From Phocaeicola paurosaccharolyticus JCM 15092 (GTDB lineage Bacteria > Bacteroidota > Bacteroidia > Bacteroidales > Bacteroidaceae), in contig NZ_BAJR01000002.1 in NCBI RefSeq assembly GCF_000613805.1, positions 124,001-188,000 on the forward strand: DNA of 64,000 bases, in the 5' to 3' direction. The translations under genes and the position numbers were made by a program. The notes under the pieces were generated by a model that was not told the origin of the DNA, searched no databases, and worked only from the letters and a program-made list of their open reading frames with translations. Of the stretch, positions 1-10,062 are shown piece by piece. How positions within the stretch are numbered: the first letter of the stretch is position 1; each line of letters starts with the position of its first letter.

Positions 1-100
1 CCTAAAGAGAAATGGAACGAAATTAAGTTAAATATTTCTTCTCTATTATAGAGTTAAAGGAAATATTTCATTATTTTGAAGTTATAAAATAATATGGATT

Positions 101-1909
101 ATGAGATTTAATTTTTGGAAGAGATATAAAGCAAAGCATACTATAGCTTTAGCTGTGGTTCTTTTATTTGGTTTTATCTTCGTCGCTTTCACTAACAGTG
201 ATGACAGAAATTTTAAGATTGCCAAGAATCTGGATATATTTAATGCCCTATATAAAGAGCTTGACATGCTTTATGTAGATACTATTGATCCGGAGAAAGT
301 TATCAAATATGGTATTGATGCTATGCTTGCACAGACTGATCCATATACTGAATATTATGCTGAAGGTGATAATACCCTGAAAGAGCTTACTACTGGTAAG
401 TTTGGAGGTATTGGAGCTGCAATCAGATATTATGATAAGAAAGACAGAATAGCAATCGTTGAGCCTACACAGGGAATGCCTGCTACTGAAGTAGGGCTGA
501 AAGCCGGTGATATTATATTGTCTATTGATGGTAAGGATATGTCCAGAGGTAAGATGGAGATAATGGACTTCTCTGATAAGGTAAGAAATGCCTTGAGAGG
601 AGAACCGGGAACAGTACTTATCCTGAAGATTGAACGTCCTACCTTGAATGGCAATAAAGAGATCAAAGAGTTTAAGATTACTCGTCGCACCATACAGACT
701 CCTTCTGTACCATTCTATGGAATGTTGAAGAATAAAGTTGGTTACATTGTATTAAGCGATTTTACAGAGAAGTGCTCTAAAGATGTTAAGAAGGCACTAA
801 TTGACCTTAAGAATGATGGAGCAACTTCTATCATGCTTGATTTAAGAGGTAATGGAGGAGGACTTTTAAGCGAAGCTGTTGAAATAGTAAACCTATTTGT
901 TCCTAAAGGTAAGGAGATTGTTACCACTAAGGGAAAAATTAAGCAGGTAGGAAGTGTTTATAAGACAACCCATGAACCTATAGATACAGAAATTCCTATA
1001 GTTGTACTTGTTGACGGTGGAACTGCGTCTGCATCAGAGATTGTATCAGGTTCTTTACAAGATTTGGATAGAGCGGTAATAGTAGGAAACAGAACCTTTG
1101 GAAAGGGACTTGTGCAGACTTTACGTGAATTACCATACAACAGTAGCATGAAGATTACAACTGCTAAGTATTATATTCCTAGCGGGAGATGTATCCAGGC
1201 TATTGACTACTCAAAACGTAATGAAGATGGTTCTATTGCTCGTACACCTGATAGTTTGACTAATGTGTTCAAGACATCAGTAGGACGTGAGGTTAGAGAT
1301 GGTGGTGGGATCCGCCCGGATATAGAGGTGAAAGAGGAGAAGGTTCCAAATATTTTATTCTATCTTGTTAACAGCAATGTGATATTCGACTATGCAACTC
1401 AGTATGTATTAAAACATCCACGTATAGGAAAAGTTGCTGATTTCCACTATACTGATGCTGATTATACTGAATTCAAGAAGTTTGTAAAGACACAGGACTT
1501 CAAATATGATCAACAGACAGAGAAGGTTCTTAAAAACCTTAAGGAGGTTGCTAAGTTCGAAGGGTATCTTGAGGATGCATCATCAGAGTTTGATGCTCTT
1601 GAGAAAAAGCTCAATCATAATACAGAGCGTGATTTGAACACATTCTCAAAAATTGTACGTACTACCATACGTCAGGAGATTATTAAGAGATATTATTTTG
1701 TTTCCGGAGCTATTGAGGAGAGGTTGAAAGATGATCCTGATGTAGAAAAAGGAATAGATGTTTTAGGAAATATTGATGAGTATAAAAAACTTTTGATGCC
1801 TAAATCAAAAAGTGTTGTCTCTGTTATAAAGAATAAGGGCAGAAAAGGGAAAATGATAGATGATAAAGATGAGTTAGCTGCTCTTTACAGTCCAATAACT
1901 ATTGCATAG
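101..1909 (+). CDS. S41-family C-terminal processing peptidase (CtpA/Prc-like)
   Basis: A periplasmic serine protease that trims or degrades proteins from their C-termini. A single N-terminal membrane segment (about residues 12-30) anchors it. A PDZ domain follows (about 95-185, with the carboxylate-binding loop near GGIGAAI), then the S41 catalytic domain. The expected dyad is present: Ser310 in GTASASEIV and Lys335 in FGKGLVQ, 25 residues apart as is usual in the family. At 602 aa it is longer than minimal family members because of a charged, probably helical C-terminal extension after about residue 430. The ATG at 101 is the first in-frame start ahead of the membrane segment. It converges on ispG across a shared terminator. 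Confidence 0.93.
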   Translation: MRFNFWKRYKAKHTIALAVVLLFGFIFVAFTNSDDRNFKIAKNLDIFNALYKELDMLYVDTIDPEKVIKYGIDAMLAQTDPYTEYYAEGDNTLKELTTGKFGGIGAAIRYYDKKDRIAIVEPTQGMPATEVGLKAGDIILSIDGKDMSRGKMEIMDFSDKVRNALRGEPGTVLILKIERPTLNGNKEIKEFKITRRTIQTPSVPFYGMLKNKVGYIVLSDFTEKCSKDVKKALIDLKNDGATSIMLDLRGNGGGLLSEAVEIVNLFVPKGKEIVTTKGKIKQVGSVYKTTHEPIDTEIPIVVLVDGGTASASEIVSGSLQDLDRAVIVGNRTFGKGLVQTLRELPYNSSMKITTAKYYIPSGRCIQAIDYSKRNEDGSIARTPDSLTNVFKTSVGREVRDGGGIRPDIEVKEEKVPNILFYLVNSNVIFDYATQYVLKHPRIGKVADFHYTDADYTEFKKFVKTQDFKYDQQTEKVLKNLKEVAKFEGYLEDASSEFDALEKKLNHNTERDLNTFSKIVRTTIRQEIIKRYYFVSGAIEERLKDDPDVEKGIDVLGNIDEYKKLLMPKSKSVVSVIKNKGRKGKMIDDKDELAALYSPITIA

Positions 1910-1924
1910 CTATATAATTACAAT

Positions 1925-1954
1925 AAAAAGGGATACCTAAGAGTATCCCTTTTT
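1925..1954. terminator. Bidirectional intrinsic terminator between the S41 peptidase and ispG
   Basis: A perfect 12-bp inverted repeat, AAAAAGGGATAC and GTATCCCTTTTT, surrounds a 6-nt loop. It has A-rich and T-rich flanks, so it can stop transcription from both directions. It lies 15 bp past the peptidase stop and directly beside the ispG stop. Confidence 0.85.
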
Positions 1955-1959
1955 GTTAT

Positions 1960-3803
1960 CTATTTCTCTGTATAGTCTCCATTCTTTTTTATAAGATCTA
2001 TTAGCCTGTTAACAGCCTCTTCTTCAGGTATATTTTTCTCAATACACTCTTTCTTTTTGTATAGGCTGACTTTTCCGCGAGCAGCTCCTACATATCCATA
2101 GTCAGCATCAGCCATTTCACCTGGTCCATTTACTATACATCCCATTATACCAATCTTCAATCCTTTCAGATGTGATGTTGCATTTTTTATCTTCGCTATA
2201 GTGTCTTGAAGATCATATAATGTACGTCCGCATCCAGGGCATGATATGTATTCAGTCTTACTTGTACGTACTCTTCCTGCCTGAAGTATTCCAAAAGCAG
2301 TAGCATCTACCTCCTCAATTCCAATTTTCCCTTGATTGAGTAAGAATATACCATCACAAAGTCCGTCAAATATTAGGGCTCCCATATCGGCTGCAGCTTT
2401 CAATTGCATATCCTCTTTGTCATTTTCGTTCTGGAACATGAAAATAACAACGGGATTTGTTAATCCTTCAGTCATGATCTCTTGTATCATTCCTCGATAT
2501 TCACCTACACGGTTGTCATGATTGCTTTGGGCAATGATTACCACTTCCGGGTGCATCCTCAGTGCTGCAATAACCTCTTCACCCATCGCCATATAAGGCA
2601 GGAAGAGGAATTTTATAGCTGCATTGTTATGATGAAGTTCAATCATCTGCTGATAGTTGAATGCCGGATAGACATTATTCATAGACTCATCCCATGTAGT
2701 ATATCTACGACATATGTAGCAGATTCCACTCTGCAATCAGGGAGTTTGCTTCCTGAATAGATATAGTCTGGCTTGAACTGAGGATTAAATTCTGCACTGC
2801 CACCAAGTCTCTCTGATATAACTACAGGTACGTTGTCGCCACCTATATTATTAACAGCTATTGTCTTGCGGCGAGTAGGAGAAAGGTAGTTAAATCCTTC
2901 TGCCTCTTTTCCTGGGATAAATGGATGGTTAGCTCTGTTTGCTATATAGTCAACGAGCTTTTTTGCCACTGGAATCTCTGCTTCAGGAGCTTCGCTTAGA
3001 GATACTCTTATTGTGTCGCCTATACCATCCGCAAGCAGTGCTCCTATGCCCAGTGCGGATTTTATTCTTCCATCCTCACCATCGCCTGCTTCTGTTACAC
3101 CAAGGTGTATAGGAAAGTCCATGCCCTCTTTCTCCATAGTGTCGACAAGCAGCCTTACTGTCTTTATCATTACAATGGTGTTTGAGGCTTTTATTGAGAT
3201 GACAACATCTTCGAAATTTTCTTCAAGACATATACGTAGAAATTCCATACACGATTCTACCATACCTTCCGGAGTATCTCCATAGCGTGACATTATCCTA
3301 TCGGATAGTGAACCATGGTTTACGCCTATTCTTATAGCAGTGTGATTCTCCTTGCATATGTTCAGGAATGGGACAAGTCGATTCTTGATCTTCTGAATCT
3401 CATTCTTGTATTCCTCGTCGCTATATTCTAGCTTCTTGAATGTTCTTGCAGCATCAACATAGTTGCCTGGGTTTATTCTCACCTTTTCGGCATATTGTGC
3501 TGCAACATCAGCCACTTTCGGGTTGAAGTGCACATCGGCTACAAGTGGGGCATTATACTCTTGTGAGCGTAATCCTATATTTATCTCTTTAAGATTTTCT
3601 GCCTCGCGTATTCCTTGGGTTGTAAGTCGAACATATTCTCCGCCTGCATCTATTATACGTTTTGCCTGTTCTACACAAGCTTCAGTATCCATAGTCGAGG
3701 TGTTGGTCATACTCTGTATACGTATAGGATTAGCGCCACCCATAGGAGTGGCGCCAACATTTATCTCTTTTGAATCGCGACGGCTATAGTTGAAAATATC
3801 CAT
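1960..3803 (-). CDS. ispG: (E)-4-hydroxy-3-methylbut-2-enyl-diphosphate synthase, frameshifted
   Basis: IspG (GcpE) is the [4Fe-4S] enzyme that makes HMBPP in the MEP isoprenoid pathway. Two frames encode it. The first, 3803-2679 (374 aa), holds the TIM barrel and part of the long insert. The second, open from 2736 to 1960, holds the rest of the insert and the iron-sulfur domain, with CPGC and MGCIVNGPGE supplying the cluster ligands. The second frame is -1 relative to the first. The junction lies near 2698-2706, where the protein should run from VVD into TTWDE. Adding one base gives about 614 aa, the size expected for the long Bacteroidetes/plant-type enzyme. No slippery heptamer is visible, so a lost base is more likely than programmed frameshifting. 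The start codon overlaps the purE stop (TGATG), indicating translational coupling. Confidence 0.9.
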
Positions 3804-4312
3804 CAGTTTGTCTTATATTCAAATTTCACCTCTTTCAATTCCTCATTAGCCTTAACGATTTTATTCTTAAGGCCCTCTTTGTAAGCAGCAAATTTATTAG
3901 CCAGTTCTTCATCACCAAGTGCAAGAATCTGAACAGCCAAAATAGCAGCATTCATCGCACCGTTTATTGCTACTGTAGCCACAGGAATTCCCGGAGGCAT
4001 CTGTATAATACAGTAGAGTGCGTCAACTCCATCCAGGACAGAACCTTTTATAGGTACACCTATTACGGGTAATGTTGTATTTGCAGCAATAACACCCGGT
4101 AATGCTGCAGCCATACCTGCTGCTGCAATGATAACTTTTATACCTCTTCCTGCTGCGTTCTTAGAAAAATCTTCAACAGCTTCAGGAGTACGGTGCGCAG
4201 AGAGCGCATTCATCTCAAAAGGTACCTGCATCTCATCAAGTAACTTAGCAGCTTTCTCCATAACCGGTAGGTCGGATGTGCTGCCCATAATAATACTTAC
4301 AATTGGTTTCAT
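3803..4312 (-). CDS. purE: N5-carboxyaminoimidazole ribonucleotide mutase
   Basis: Class I PurE moves the carboxylate of N5-CAIR to C4 to give CAIR in de novo purine synthesis. The protein begins MKPIVSIIMGSTSD, the substrate-binding SDxP region of the family, and continues with the conserved SAHRTPE loop and GVPIKGSVLDG. The length of 169 aa is normal. I chose the ATG at 4312; an adjacent in-frame ATG at 4315 is equally possible, while the longer open frame would need a TTG and adds a non-conserved tail. Its stop overlaps the ispG start by one base, and gcvH lies 49 bp upstream on the same strand, so gcvH-purE-ispG is probably one transcript. Confidence 0.95.
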   Translation of the reverse strand: MKPIVSIIMGSTSDLPVMEKAAKLLDEMQVPFEMNALSAHRTPEAVEDFSKNAAGRGIKVIIAAAGMAAALPGVIAANTTLPVIGVPIKGSVLDGVDALYCIIQMPPGIPVATVAINGAMNAAILAVQILALGDEELANKFAAYKEGLKNKIVKANEELKEVKFEYKTN

Positions 4313-4361
4313 CATTAAAAATATCTCATAATAGTACAAACAGACAGATTTCTCTATACTG

Positions 4362-4742
4362 TTACTCGTTAATTAGTGCCTTGTATGCTTGGGCATCTAG
4401 CAAATCATTGACATCGGCTATTTCATTAGGTTTAATCTTGATAAGCCATCCCTTTCCATATGGATCTTTATTTACTAGTTCAGGGTTCTCAGCCAACTCC
4501 TCATTCTGCTCCAAAACTTCACCTGCAACAGGCATGAAAATGTCTGAGATAGTTTTAACCACCTCTATAGTTCCAAATACTTCACCTTTGTCTAGTGTCT
4601 CATCAACTGTAGGGATGTCTACAAAGACTATATCGCCTAACTGTGACTGAGCAAAGTCTGTTATACCTACATAAGCGTACTCACCATCGACTCGAATCCA
4701 TTCATGTTCACTAGTATACATGAGTTCTTGTGGAAAATCCAT
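4362..4742 (-). CDS. gcvH: Glycine cleavage system H protein
   Basis: The lipoyl carrier of the glycine cleavage complex shuttles the methylamine group of glycine between the P, T and L proteins. The 126-aa product carries the lipoylation site in the EVVKTISD segment, with the modified lysine at residue 63 counting from MDFPQEL. The preceding GEVFGTIE and following MPVAGEV match the family hairpin. The ATG at 4742 is preferred over an in-frame TTG three codons upstream. No other gcv genes are adjacent. It leads an apparent transcript with purE and ispG. Confidence 0.95.
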   Translation of the reverse strand: MDFPQELMYTSEHEWIRVDGEYAYVGITDFAQSQLGDIVFVDIPTVDETLDKGEVFGTIEVVKTISDIFMPVAGEVLEQNEELAENPELVNKDPYGKGWLIKIKPNEIADVNDLLDAQAYKALINE

Positions 4743-4781
4743 ATTCTTCAATTTTAAGGTTATTGTTTTTAATTTATTATT

Positions 4782-5432
4782 TCAAATAAACAAAATTCCT
4801 ATGATACCACAAAAAAATCCAACGATAAAACCTACCATAACTTCTATTAAAGTATGTTGTCCGAGAATCATCCTACTTGTTCCCAAAAGTCCGGTAAGAA
4901 TTATAAAGAAGCTTAGCCATGATATAGGATTGAAAGTAAAGATGAAACTATATGAAAGTAATCCTCCTACCATCATTCCGCTACTTGCTACATGTGTACT
5001 GATTTTCCATTTGAAATTGATAATAGTACAGATTATCATACAGATAAGTGTTGCAACAATTATACCTGAGAGATATCTTGGCAAGTGCATCTTGTTCATC
5101 GTTATCAGACAAGCCACATAACTCATTATAGTTAATGCATAGGGCACAAATCTGTTTTCACGAATAGATAGTCCTTTTATTCCCAAACCATTTATCTTCT
5201 GAAAAATAAATATTGAAAACATAGGCATAAGTACTGTGAAACAGTATACCATCCCCAACAATATAAGCTTATATTGCAAAGGCATTATTTTGAGGTAAGT
5301 AAAAAAGAACAGTAAGAAGAATGATACCACTGGCACCATGAAAGGTGTGAATATGGCTGATATTGTTCGTGACACTAATAGCAGTGTCTTTCTTCTTTTT
5401 CTGTGATAAGCTATTTGCTCCAGATTCTCCAT
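4782..5432 (-). CDS. PAP2-like integral membrane protein
   Basis: A 216-aa protein with about six hydrophobic segments after a short basic N-terminus (HRKRRK). Near its C-terminus is SRMILGQHTLIEVMVGFIVG, which resembles the SR...H...D/E-G phosphatase motif 3 of the PAP2 superfamily (lipid phosphatases). The other PAP2 motif (KxxxxxxRP) is not obvious, so enzymatic activity is uncertain. It follows rpoN with a 2-bp gap and is probably co-transcribed with it. A membrane lipid phosphatase role is inferred from the C-terminal motif only. Confidence 0.6.
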   Translation of the reverse strand: MENLEQIAYHRKRRKTLLLVSRTISAIFTPFMVPVVSFFLLFFFTYLKIMPLQYKLILLGMVYCFTVLMPMFSIFIFQKINGLGIKGLSIRENRFVPYALTIMSYVACLITMNKMHLPRYLSGIIVATLICMIICTIINFKWKISTHVASSGMMVGGLLSYSFIFTFNPISWLSFFIILTGLLGTSRMILGQHTLIEVMVGFIVGFFCGIIGILFI

Positions 5433-5434
5433 TT

Positions 5435-6915
5435 TTATGATCTCCTTAATCGGGCTACAGGAATATTTAGTTGTTGACGATACTTGGCAACTGTTCTTCT
5501 GGCAATAGGATATCCTTTTTGTTTGAGCATCTCTGCCAGTTCGTCGTCAGTGTATGGTTTTTTGTTATCTTCACTATCTAAGCATTCCTTTAAAATCATT
5601 TTTATCTCTCTCACTGACAACTCTTCTCCATCCTGTGTGACATAGCCATCACTGAAAAAGTATTTTAAAGGATAAATGCCATAATTTGTCTGTACATATT
5701 TACTATTGCTCACACGAGATATAGTAGATATATCTAGTTTAGTCTTTTCGGCTACATCTTTCAGTATCATAGGCTTAAGCAGGGATTCATCTCCTTCAAG
5801 GAAAAATGGCTTCTGAAGATTTATAATTGTCTGCATAGTTATTAGCAATGTGTTTTGCCTCTGTTTTACTGCATTAATAAATCCTTGAGCAGAGTCTATC
5901 TTCTGTTTTAGGAATAGAAATGCATCTTTTGCCTCTTTACTCTGATTGCTTTTGTTCTTTGTGTACTCATCCAACATCTCTGTGAAGTTTCTGCTCAATC
6001 TCAGAGATTGTATGTTATGATTGTTAAGCGAAAGATTTATTACCCCATCTTCAAGGGTCTCAACGATGAAATCAGGTACAATCTGTTGATAATTCTTCCT
6101 ATAGCTTCACCTAGCGAACTACCAGGACGGGGATTTAATTTTACAAGTTCTGAAAGAGCTTGATCGTACTCATCTTCACTTATCTCAAGCCTCTGAATAA
6201 TCTTATCCCTGTTCTTTTTCTTGAAATCATCGAAACAATTTTCGATGATTTCTAGTTGTAACTCTTTCTCACGAGAATTACTCTTTCGTTTTATCTGCAA
6301 TAATAAGCACTCTTGAAGAGAGCGTGCGCCAATACCTGCAGGATCGAAATCCTGAATTATATGTAGTATCTCTTCAAGTTCCTGTTCATCGGTGTTAATA
6401 CCTCTGTAAATTGCAAGTTCATCACTGATGGTAGTAAAATCCTTTCTAAGTATGCCATCATCATCAAGTGAACCAATAATATATTCAGCTATCTCTCTCT
6501 CACTATCCGAAATGTCCTGCATAGCAAGTTGTTCTTTTAGAATCTCGTAGAAGGATACAATGTCCGAGAAAGGAATATCCTCCATTTTTTCATCTTTTGA
6601 ACGGTTGCTCTCCTGAAGTTTATAGTCTGGAATATCATCTTCGGTCAGATAGTCTCCTAAAGAGATGTCTTCATCGCTATGGCTAATGTCTTCATTGTCT
6701 TCGTCTAATTGAGACGATTCGTTGTTATCAGATGACTCTTCTTTATCATTGTCGCCAATCTCTAAAGCAGGATTGTCAAGAATTTCGGCATGAACTCTCT
6801 CCTCCAACTCAACTGTTGGCAGTTCGAGCAGTTTCACTACCATTATCTGTTGTGGGGATAGTGTCTGTACTTGCTGCTGATTTTGTGTCTGTACTTGACT
6901 GAATCCTTCTGCCAT
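5435..6915 (-). CDS. rpoN: RNA polymerase sigma-54 factor, frameshifted
   Basis: Sigma-54 directs RNA polymerase to -24/-12 promoters and needs AAA+ activators to melt DNA. The first frame (6915-6040) has the glutamine-rich region I (QVQTQNQQQVQTLSPQQ), an acidic region II and the start of the core-binding region. The second frame (5998-5435) carries the HTH region and the RpoN box ARRTVAKYRQ near the C-terminus. The second frame is -1 relative to the first. The junction lies at about 6091-6096: AGAATTAT should be AGAAATTAT, restoring GRNYQQIVPDFIVETLEDG. Restoring one A gives about 493 aa, the normal length. A lost base in an A-run is the simplest cause. Confidence 0.9.
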
Positions 6916-6943
6916 ATTTACTAAATCATCTTTATTAACAGTG

Positions 6944-6951
6944 CAAAATTA
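6944..6951 (-). promoter_or_regulatory. Possible -7 element upstream of rpoN
   Basis: On the minus strand this reads TAATTTTG, matching the Bacteroides -7 consensus TAnnTTTG, 29 bp before the rpoN ATG. I do not see a clear -33 TTTG. Confidence 0.4.
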
Positions 6952-7135
6952 ATGAATATTTTGATATCTGTTCATAATAAGAGTACACTTATATTTTATA
7001 TAAAATTATTAATTTGCTTTCCCATTTTATATTGATATTATTGAGCAAAGATTATTTAAGTTTTTGGTGAATATCTATAAGGCTTATACGCTAAAAATCT
7101 TTCTATTGCATTTCGCCCTACATGGTTGATATAAT

Positions 7136-7169
7136 AAAAAAAACCTTGTTGCTAATTAAAGCAACAAGG
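7136..7169 (-). terminator. Intrinsic terminator of the nucleoside kinase gene
   Basis: The inverted repeat CCTTGTTGCT / AGCAACAAGG (7144-7169) is followed on the minus strand by eight T residues. It lies just past the stop of the kinase gene at 7193. Confidence 0.85.
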
Positions 7170-7192
7170 AATATGTATGATATAGAAATATA

Positions 7193-8857
7193 TTAATATC
7201 TGAAACTACTTCCACCTAAGAACTCTCTTAACAGTGAGGTAGGAGGTAGCTCATTATCACGCACAGGAACGAAATATTCTAGAAATTTACGTAAGCGGTA
7301 TGCTTCCGAATATTCCGGTCGGTTATTAGGAACCTGTCTAAGTATAGGTTCAACATAATCTCTTAATACAGCCAATTCGTAGATTAGTGCTGAATTGAAC
7401 ATTGCATCAGCATTCTCTTGATATGGGAATATCCATTTATCTTCTCCTTTTCTGACGCTTGGCCAACGAGCGATAGTCTCTTCGGCTGAATACCCTCTAT
7501 ACTTATAATCACGTAAAATCCTTCTTAACAGACGGTTGTCTGTTGTTGGTATATAGTTATGATTGTCTAGCAGTATAGTAGTAAGTGCAGACACATATAT
7601 TTTAAAAGTATTTTCTTTAGGAATATTTGGAATTAGCTCTGGATTAAGTGCATGTATTCCTTCTAATATAAGTATCATGTTTTCACTAACCATCAACTTC
7701 TCACCTTTATATTCGCGCTTACCTAGCGAAAAGTTGAATGTAGGTAGCTCAACTTCTTCGCCATTAAGCAAAGCTTGGAGCTGTTCATTGAAGAACTTTA
7801 GGTCCAAGGAATAGAGCGATTCATAATCATAATCTCCATTCTCATCTCTAGGAGTCAGATCTCTATCTACGAAATAGTTGTCAAGGGATATTGGATATGG
7901 TTTCAGTCCACTAGCCATTAACTGTACACTAAGTCGTTTGCTGAATGTTGTCTTTCCTGATGAAGAGGGGCCTGATATAAGAATAAGTTTAACACGCTTA
8001 TCACCGTCACCACGGTTTACAATCTGGTCGGCTATATGTGCAATCTTCTTCTCTTGTAGTGCTTCCGATACATTTATCAGATCTGTACCAAATCCTTTAT
8101 TGCATGCAAAATTGAAATCACCAACAGTACCTACACCGATAATCTGGTTCCACTTTCTGTGTTCTTTGAATGCCTCAAACATCTTTTCCTGCTTTATTAC
8201 CTCTTCTAGAATCTCAGGTTTATTTCTATTTGGAACCATAAGTAATAAACCATCATAGTATTTTACTATATCAAAGAGTTTTATATAACCGGTGCTTGGT
8301 AAAAGACTACCATAATAGTAATCTACGCTATCTTGAAGTGTGTAGTAGAAAGAGTATAGGTTTCCTGAAGTCTCAAGAAGCTTAACCTTATCCATCATCC
8401 CTTTTTCTTTGAACAGCTCAATCACCTCCGGGGTATGTCTTTCGAATCTGTGGAAAGATATGTTGTCTTTAATGATTTCATGCATTCTTTTCTTTATCCT
8501 TATAACATCGTCGAGCCCAACCTCTCTGCCAATCTTAAGATTACAATAATATCCCTTAGATACAGGATGTTCAAGGATAATCTCACCAGAAGGATATAGG
8601 TCCTCAACTGCTTTATAGAGTATAAAACATAAAGATCTTACGTAAGTACGCATTCCGGAAGAACTTGTTATATCCAGGAATTCCACGTCCTTATTGTTGT
8701 AGACTCTGAAATTCAACCCTTCGACTTTGTTATTTACTTTAGCACTGACAGGGCCGAAAGGAAGATTAAGGTTTAAGCCATTATAAATATCCAAGAGGGA
8801 GCTACCTATTGGGAAGCCTTTAAGGATATTATTATTCTTGCAACAAATTTGTAACAT
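7193..8857 (-). CDS. Nucleoside (uridine-like) kinase with N-terminal ThrRS-like domain
   Basis: A 554-aa P-loop kinase. About the first 270 residues resemble the TGS/second additional domain seen in threonyl-tRNA synthetase, with an HRFERHTPEV segment. The kinase domain begins at about residue 285 with LILISGPSSSGKTTFSKRL, followed by SLDNYFVDRDLTPRDENGDYDYE, a typical uridine/phosphoribulokinase substrate region. Such fusions are widespread in Bacteroidetes and are annotated as nucleoside kinase. Phosphorylation of uridine or cytidine is inferred from the family. The ATG at 8857 (MLQICCKNN) is preferred; the frame stays open for 23 further codons upstream through a hydrophobic stretch unlike the family. 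Confidence 0.85.
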   Translation of the reverse strand: MLQICCKNNNILKGFPIGSSLLDIYNGLNLNLPFGPVSAKVNNKVEGLNFRVYNNKDVEFLDITSSSGMRTYVRSLCFILYKAVEDLYPSGEIILEHPVSKGYYCNLKIGREVGLDDVIRIKKRMHEIIKDNISFHRFERHTPEVIELFKEKGMMDKVKLLETSGNLYSFYYTLQDSVDYYYGSLLPSTGYIKLFDIVKYYDGLLLMVPNRNKPEILEEVIKQEKMFEAFKEHRKWNQIIGVGTVGDFNFACNKGFGTDLINVSEALQEKKIAHIADQIVNRGDGDKRVKLILISGPSSSGKTTFSKRLSVQLMASGLKPYPISLDNYFVDRDLTPRDENGDYDYESLYSLDLKFFNEQLQALLNGEEVELPTFNFSLGKREYKGEKLMVSENMILILEGIHALNPELIPNIPKENTFKIYVSALTTILLDNHNYIPTTDNRLLRRILRDYKYRGYSAEETIARWPSVRKGEDKWIFPYQENADAMFNSALIYELAVLRDYVEPILRQVPNNRPEYSEAYRLRKFLEYFVPVRDNELPPTSLLREFLGGSSFRY

Positions 8858-9170
8858 AATTAAAACGTGTTTACTAATATAGAAAAGTGCAGTTAATATA
8901 CTAAATAAAGATATTAGTCGTAACAATCTATTGAAATTAATGAATATTGAATATTCATTTTATGATTTATTAAAGTTGATTGGTACGTTTGATTATATTG
9001 CTTTGTGGAATGGATGTAATTTCAATATATTATCATTAAATAATATAAAAGTCTGTTTGTAAGATCATACCTGCAATAGTCTTGATATAGAATTACTTTG
9101 AGGTATTGACTTTGCATAAAAAAGGAGCATCACAATAGTGACGCTCCTTTATAATATCTGTCGTTACCTA
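8858..9170. other. Intergenic region before the FKBP genes
   Basis: About 310 bp, strongly AT-rich. Apart from the terminator at 9121-9150, I see no coding or RNA signal. It should hold the promoter of the nucleoside kinase on the minus strand, but I cannot pin down a convincing -33/-7 pair. Confidence 0.4.
9121..9150 (-). terminator. Intrinsic terminator downstream of the FKBP pair
   Basis: AAAGGAGC and GCTCCTTT form the base of a near-perfect hairpin with an inner TCAC/GTGA stem and an AATA loop. On the minus strand a T-run follows. It lies 21 bp past the FKBP stop. Confidence 0.85.
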
Positions 9171-10037
9171 TTATTTCTCAATGCTAATAAGTTCAACCTG
9201 GAATACAAGAGCTGAGAATGGCTTAATCTGACCAGCTTCGCGAGCTCCATAAGCAAGATCGTAAGGAATGTAAAGTTCGTAAATTGAACCAACAGGCATC
9301 AACTTAAGAGCTTCTGTCCAACCTTTGATAACTTGGTTAGCACGGAATGTAGTAGGCTCGTTACGTTTGTAAGAGCTATCGAATTCCGTACCATCAATCA
9401 AAGAACCTTTGTAGTTAACCTTTACTTTAGTAGTATCTGTTGGGATAGCACCTGTACCTTTTTTGATAACTTTGTACTGAAGACCGCTAGCAGTTGTTAC
9501 AACACCAGCTTTCTTTGCGTTTTCAGCAAGGAATTTCTGACCAGCAGCTTTGTTTGCACCGAACTGCTTCGCTGTAGATTTCTCTTTGATAGCGTCAGCG
9601 TGCTGCTGAACATAAGCTTGAGCAGCTTCTATAGTAACAGGCAATTTTTCCGCTTTAACTGCAGCGATAAAACCTGCAAGGAAATTCTCTTTGCTAAGTT
9701 GTACAGTAGAGTCGTTTCCGAACAATTGCTGATTGATACCGTCAAACATACGTCCACTGATCTGTTGACCTATCTGAACACCTGCCATGTAAGCTTCATC
9801 TTTCTTAGTAGTCTTTTTAGCTCCAGCTTCAATACCCTTGATGAAGTCAGCCATATAAGTAGAATCTACTCCCATCTGGCCAACAACATAGTCTTTCAGA
9901 CCCTGAGTATTTGTGACACCCATCATGTATGATAAAGAATCAACCTCATTTTTCATGTTTGCTTTTGGAGACTGAGCAGTACATGAAGCAAGGCTTGCAG
10001 CTGCAGCTACTGCTACGAAAAAACTAATTTTTTTCAT
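9171..10037 (-). CDS. FKBP-type peptidyl-prolyl isomerase, lipoprotein
   Basis: A proline isomerase and folding factor predicted to be lipid-anchored in the envelope: the signal peptide ends in SLASC, a lipobox with Cys19. The N-terminal half (about residues 28-165) matches the FKBP_N dimerization domain of FkpA/Mip proteins. The C-terminal half (about 180-288) is the FKBP fold, with VKVNYKGSLIDGTEFDSS, WTEALKLMPVGS and YELYIPYDLAYGA. It is the second gene of a tandem pair, 25 bp after a shorter paralog. The pair suggests duplication, with one copy exported and the other lacking a signal peptide. Confidence 0.93.
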   Translation of the reverse strand: MKKISFFVAVAAAASLASCTAQSPKANMKNEVDSLSYMMGVTNTQGLKDYVVGQMGVDSTYMADFIKGIEAGAKKTTKKDEAYMAGVQIGQQISGRMFDGINQQLFGNDSTVQLSKENFLAGFIAAVKAEKLPVTIEAAQAYVQQHADAIKEKSTAKQFGANKAAGQKFLAENAKKAGVVTTASGLQYKVIKKGTGAIPTDTTKVKVNYKGSLIDGTEFDSSYKRNEPTTFRANQVIKGWTEALKLMPVGSIYELYIPYDLAYGAREAGQIKPFSALVFQVELISIEK

Positions 10038-10062
10038 TTGCTTTAATTTTTTGTTATTATTT

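Noticed and set aside
2679..2736. Programmed -1 frameshifting in ispG
   Set aside because: No X-XXY-YYZ slippery heptamer is present at the junction. The same kind of lesion occurs in six other unrelated genes.
9333..9932. 199-aa open frame on the plus strand over the FKBP gene
   Set aside because: It is antisense to a well-conserved gene and has the low-complexity, Ser/Phe/Cys-rich composition typical of a shadow frame.
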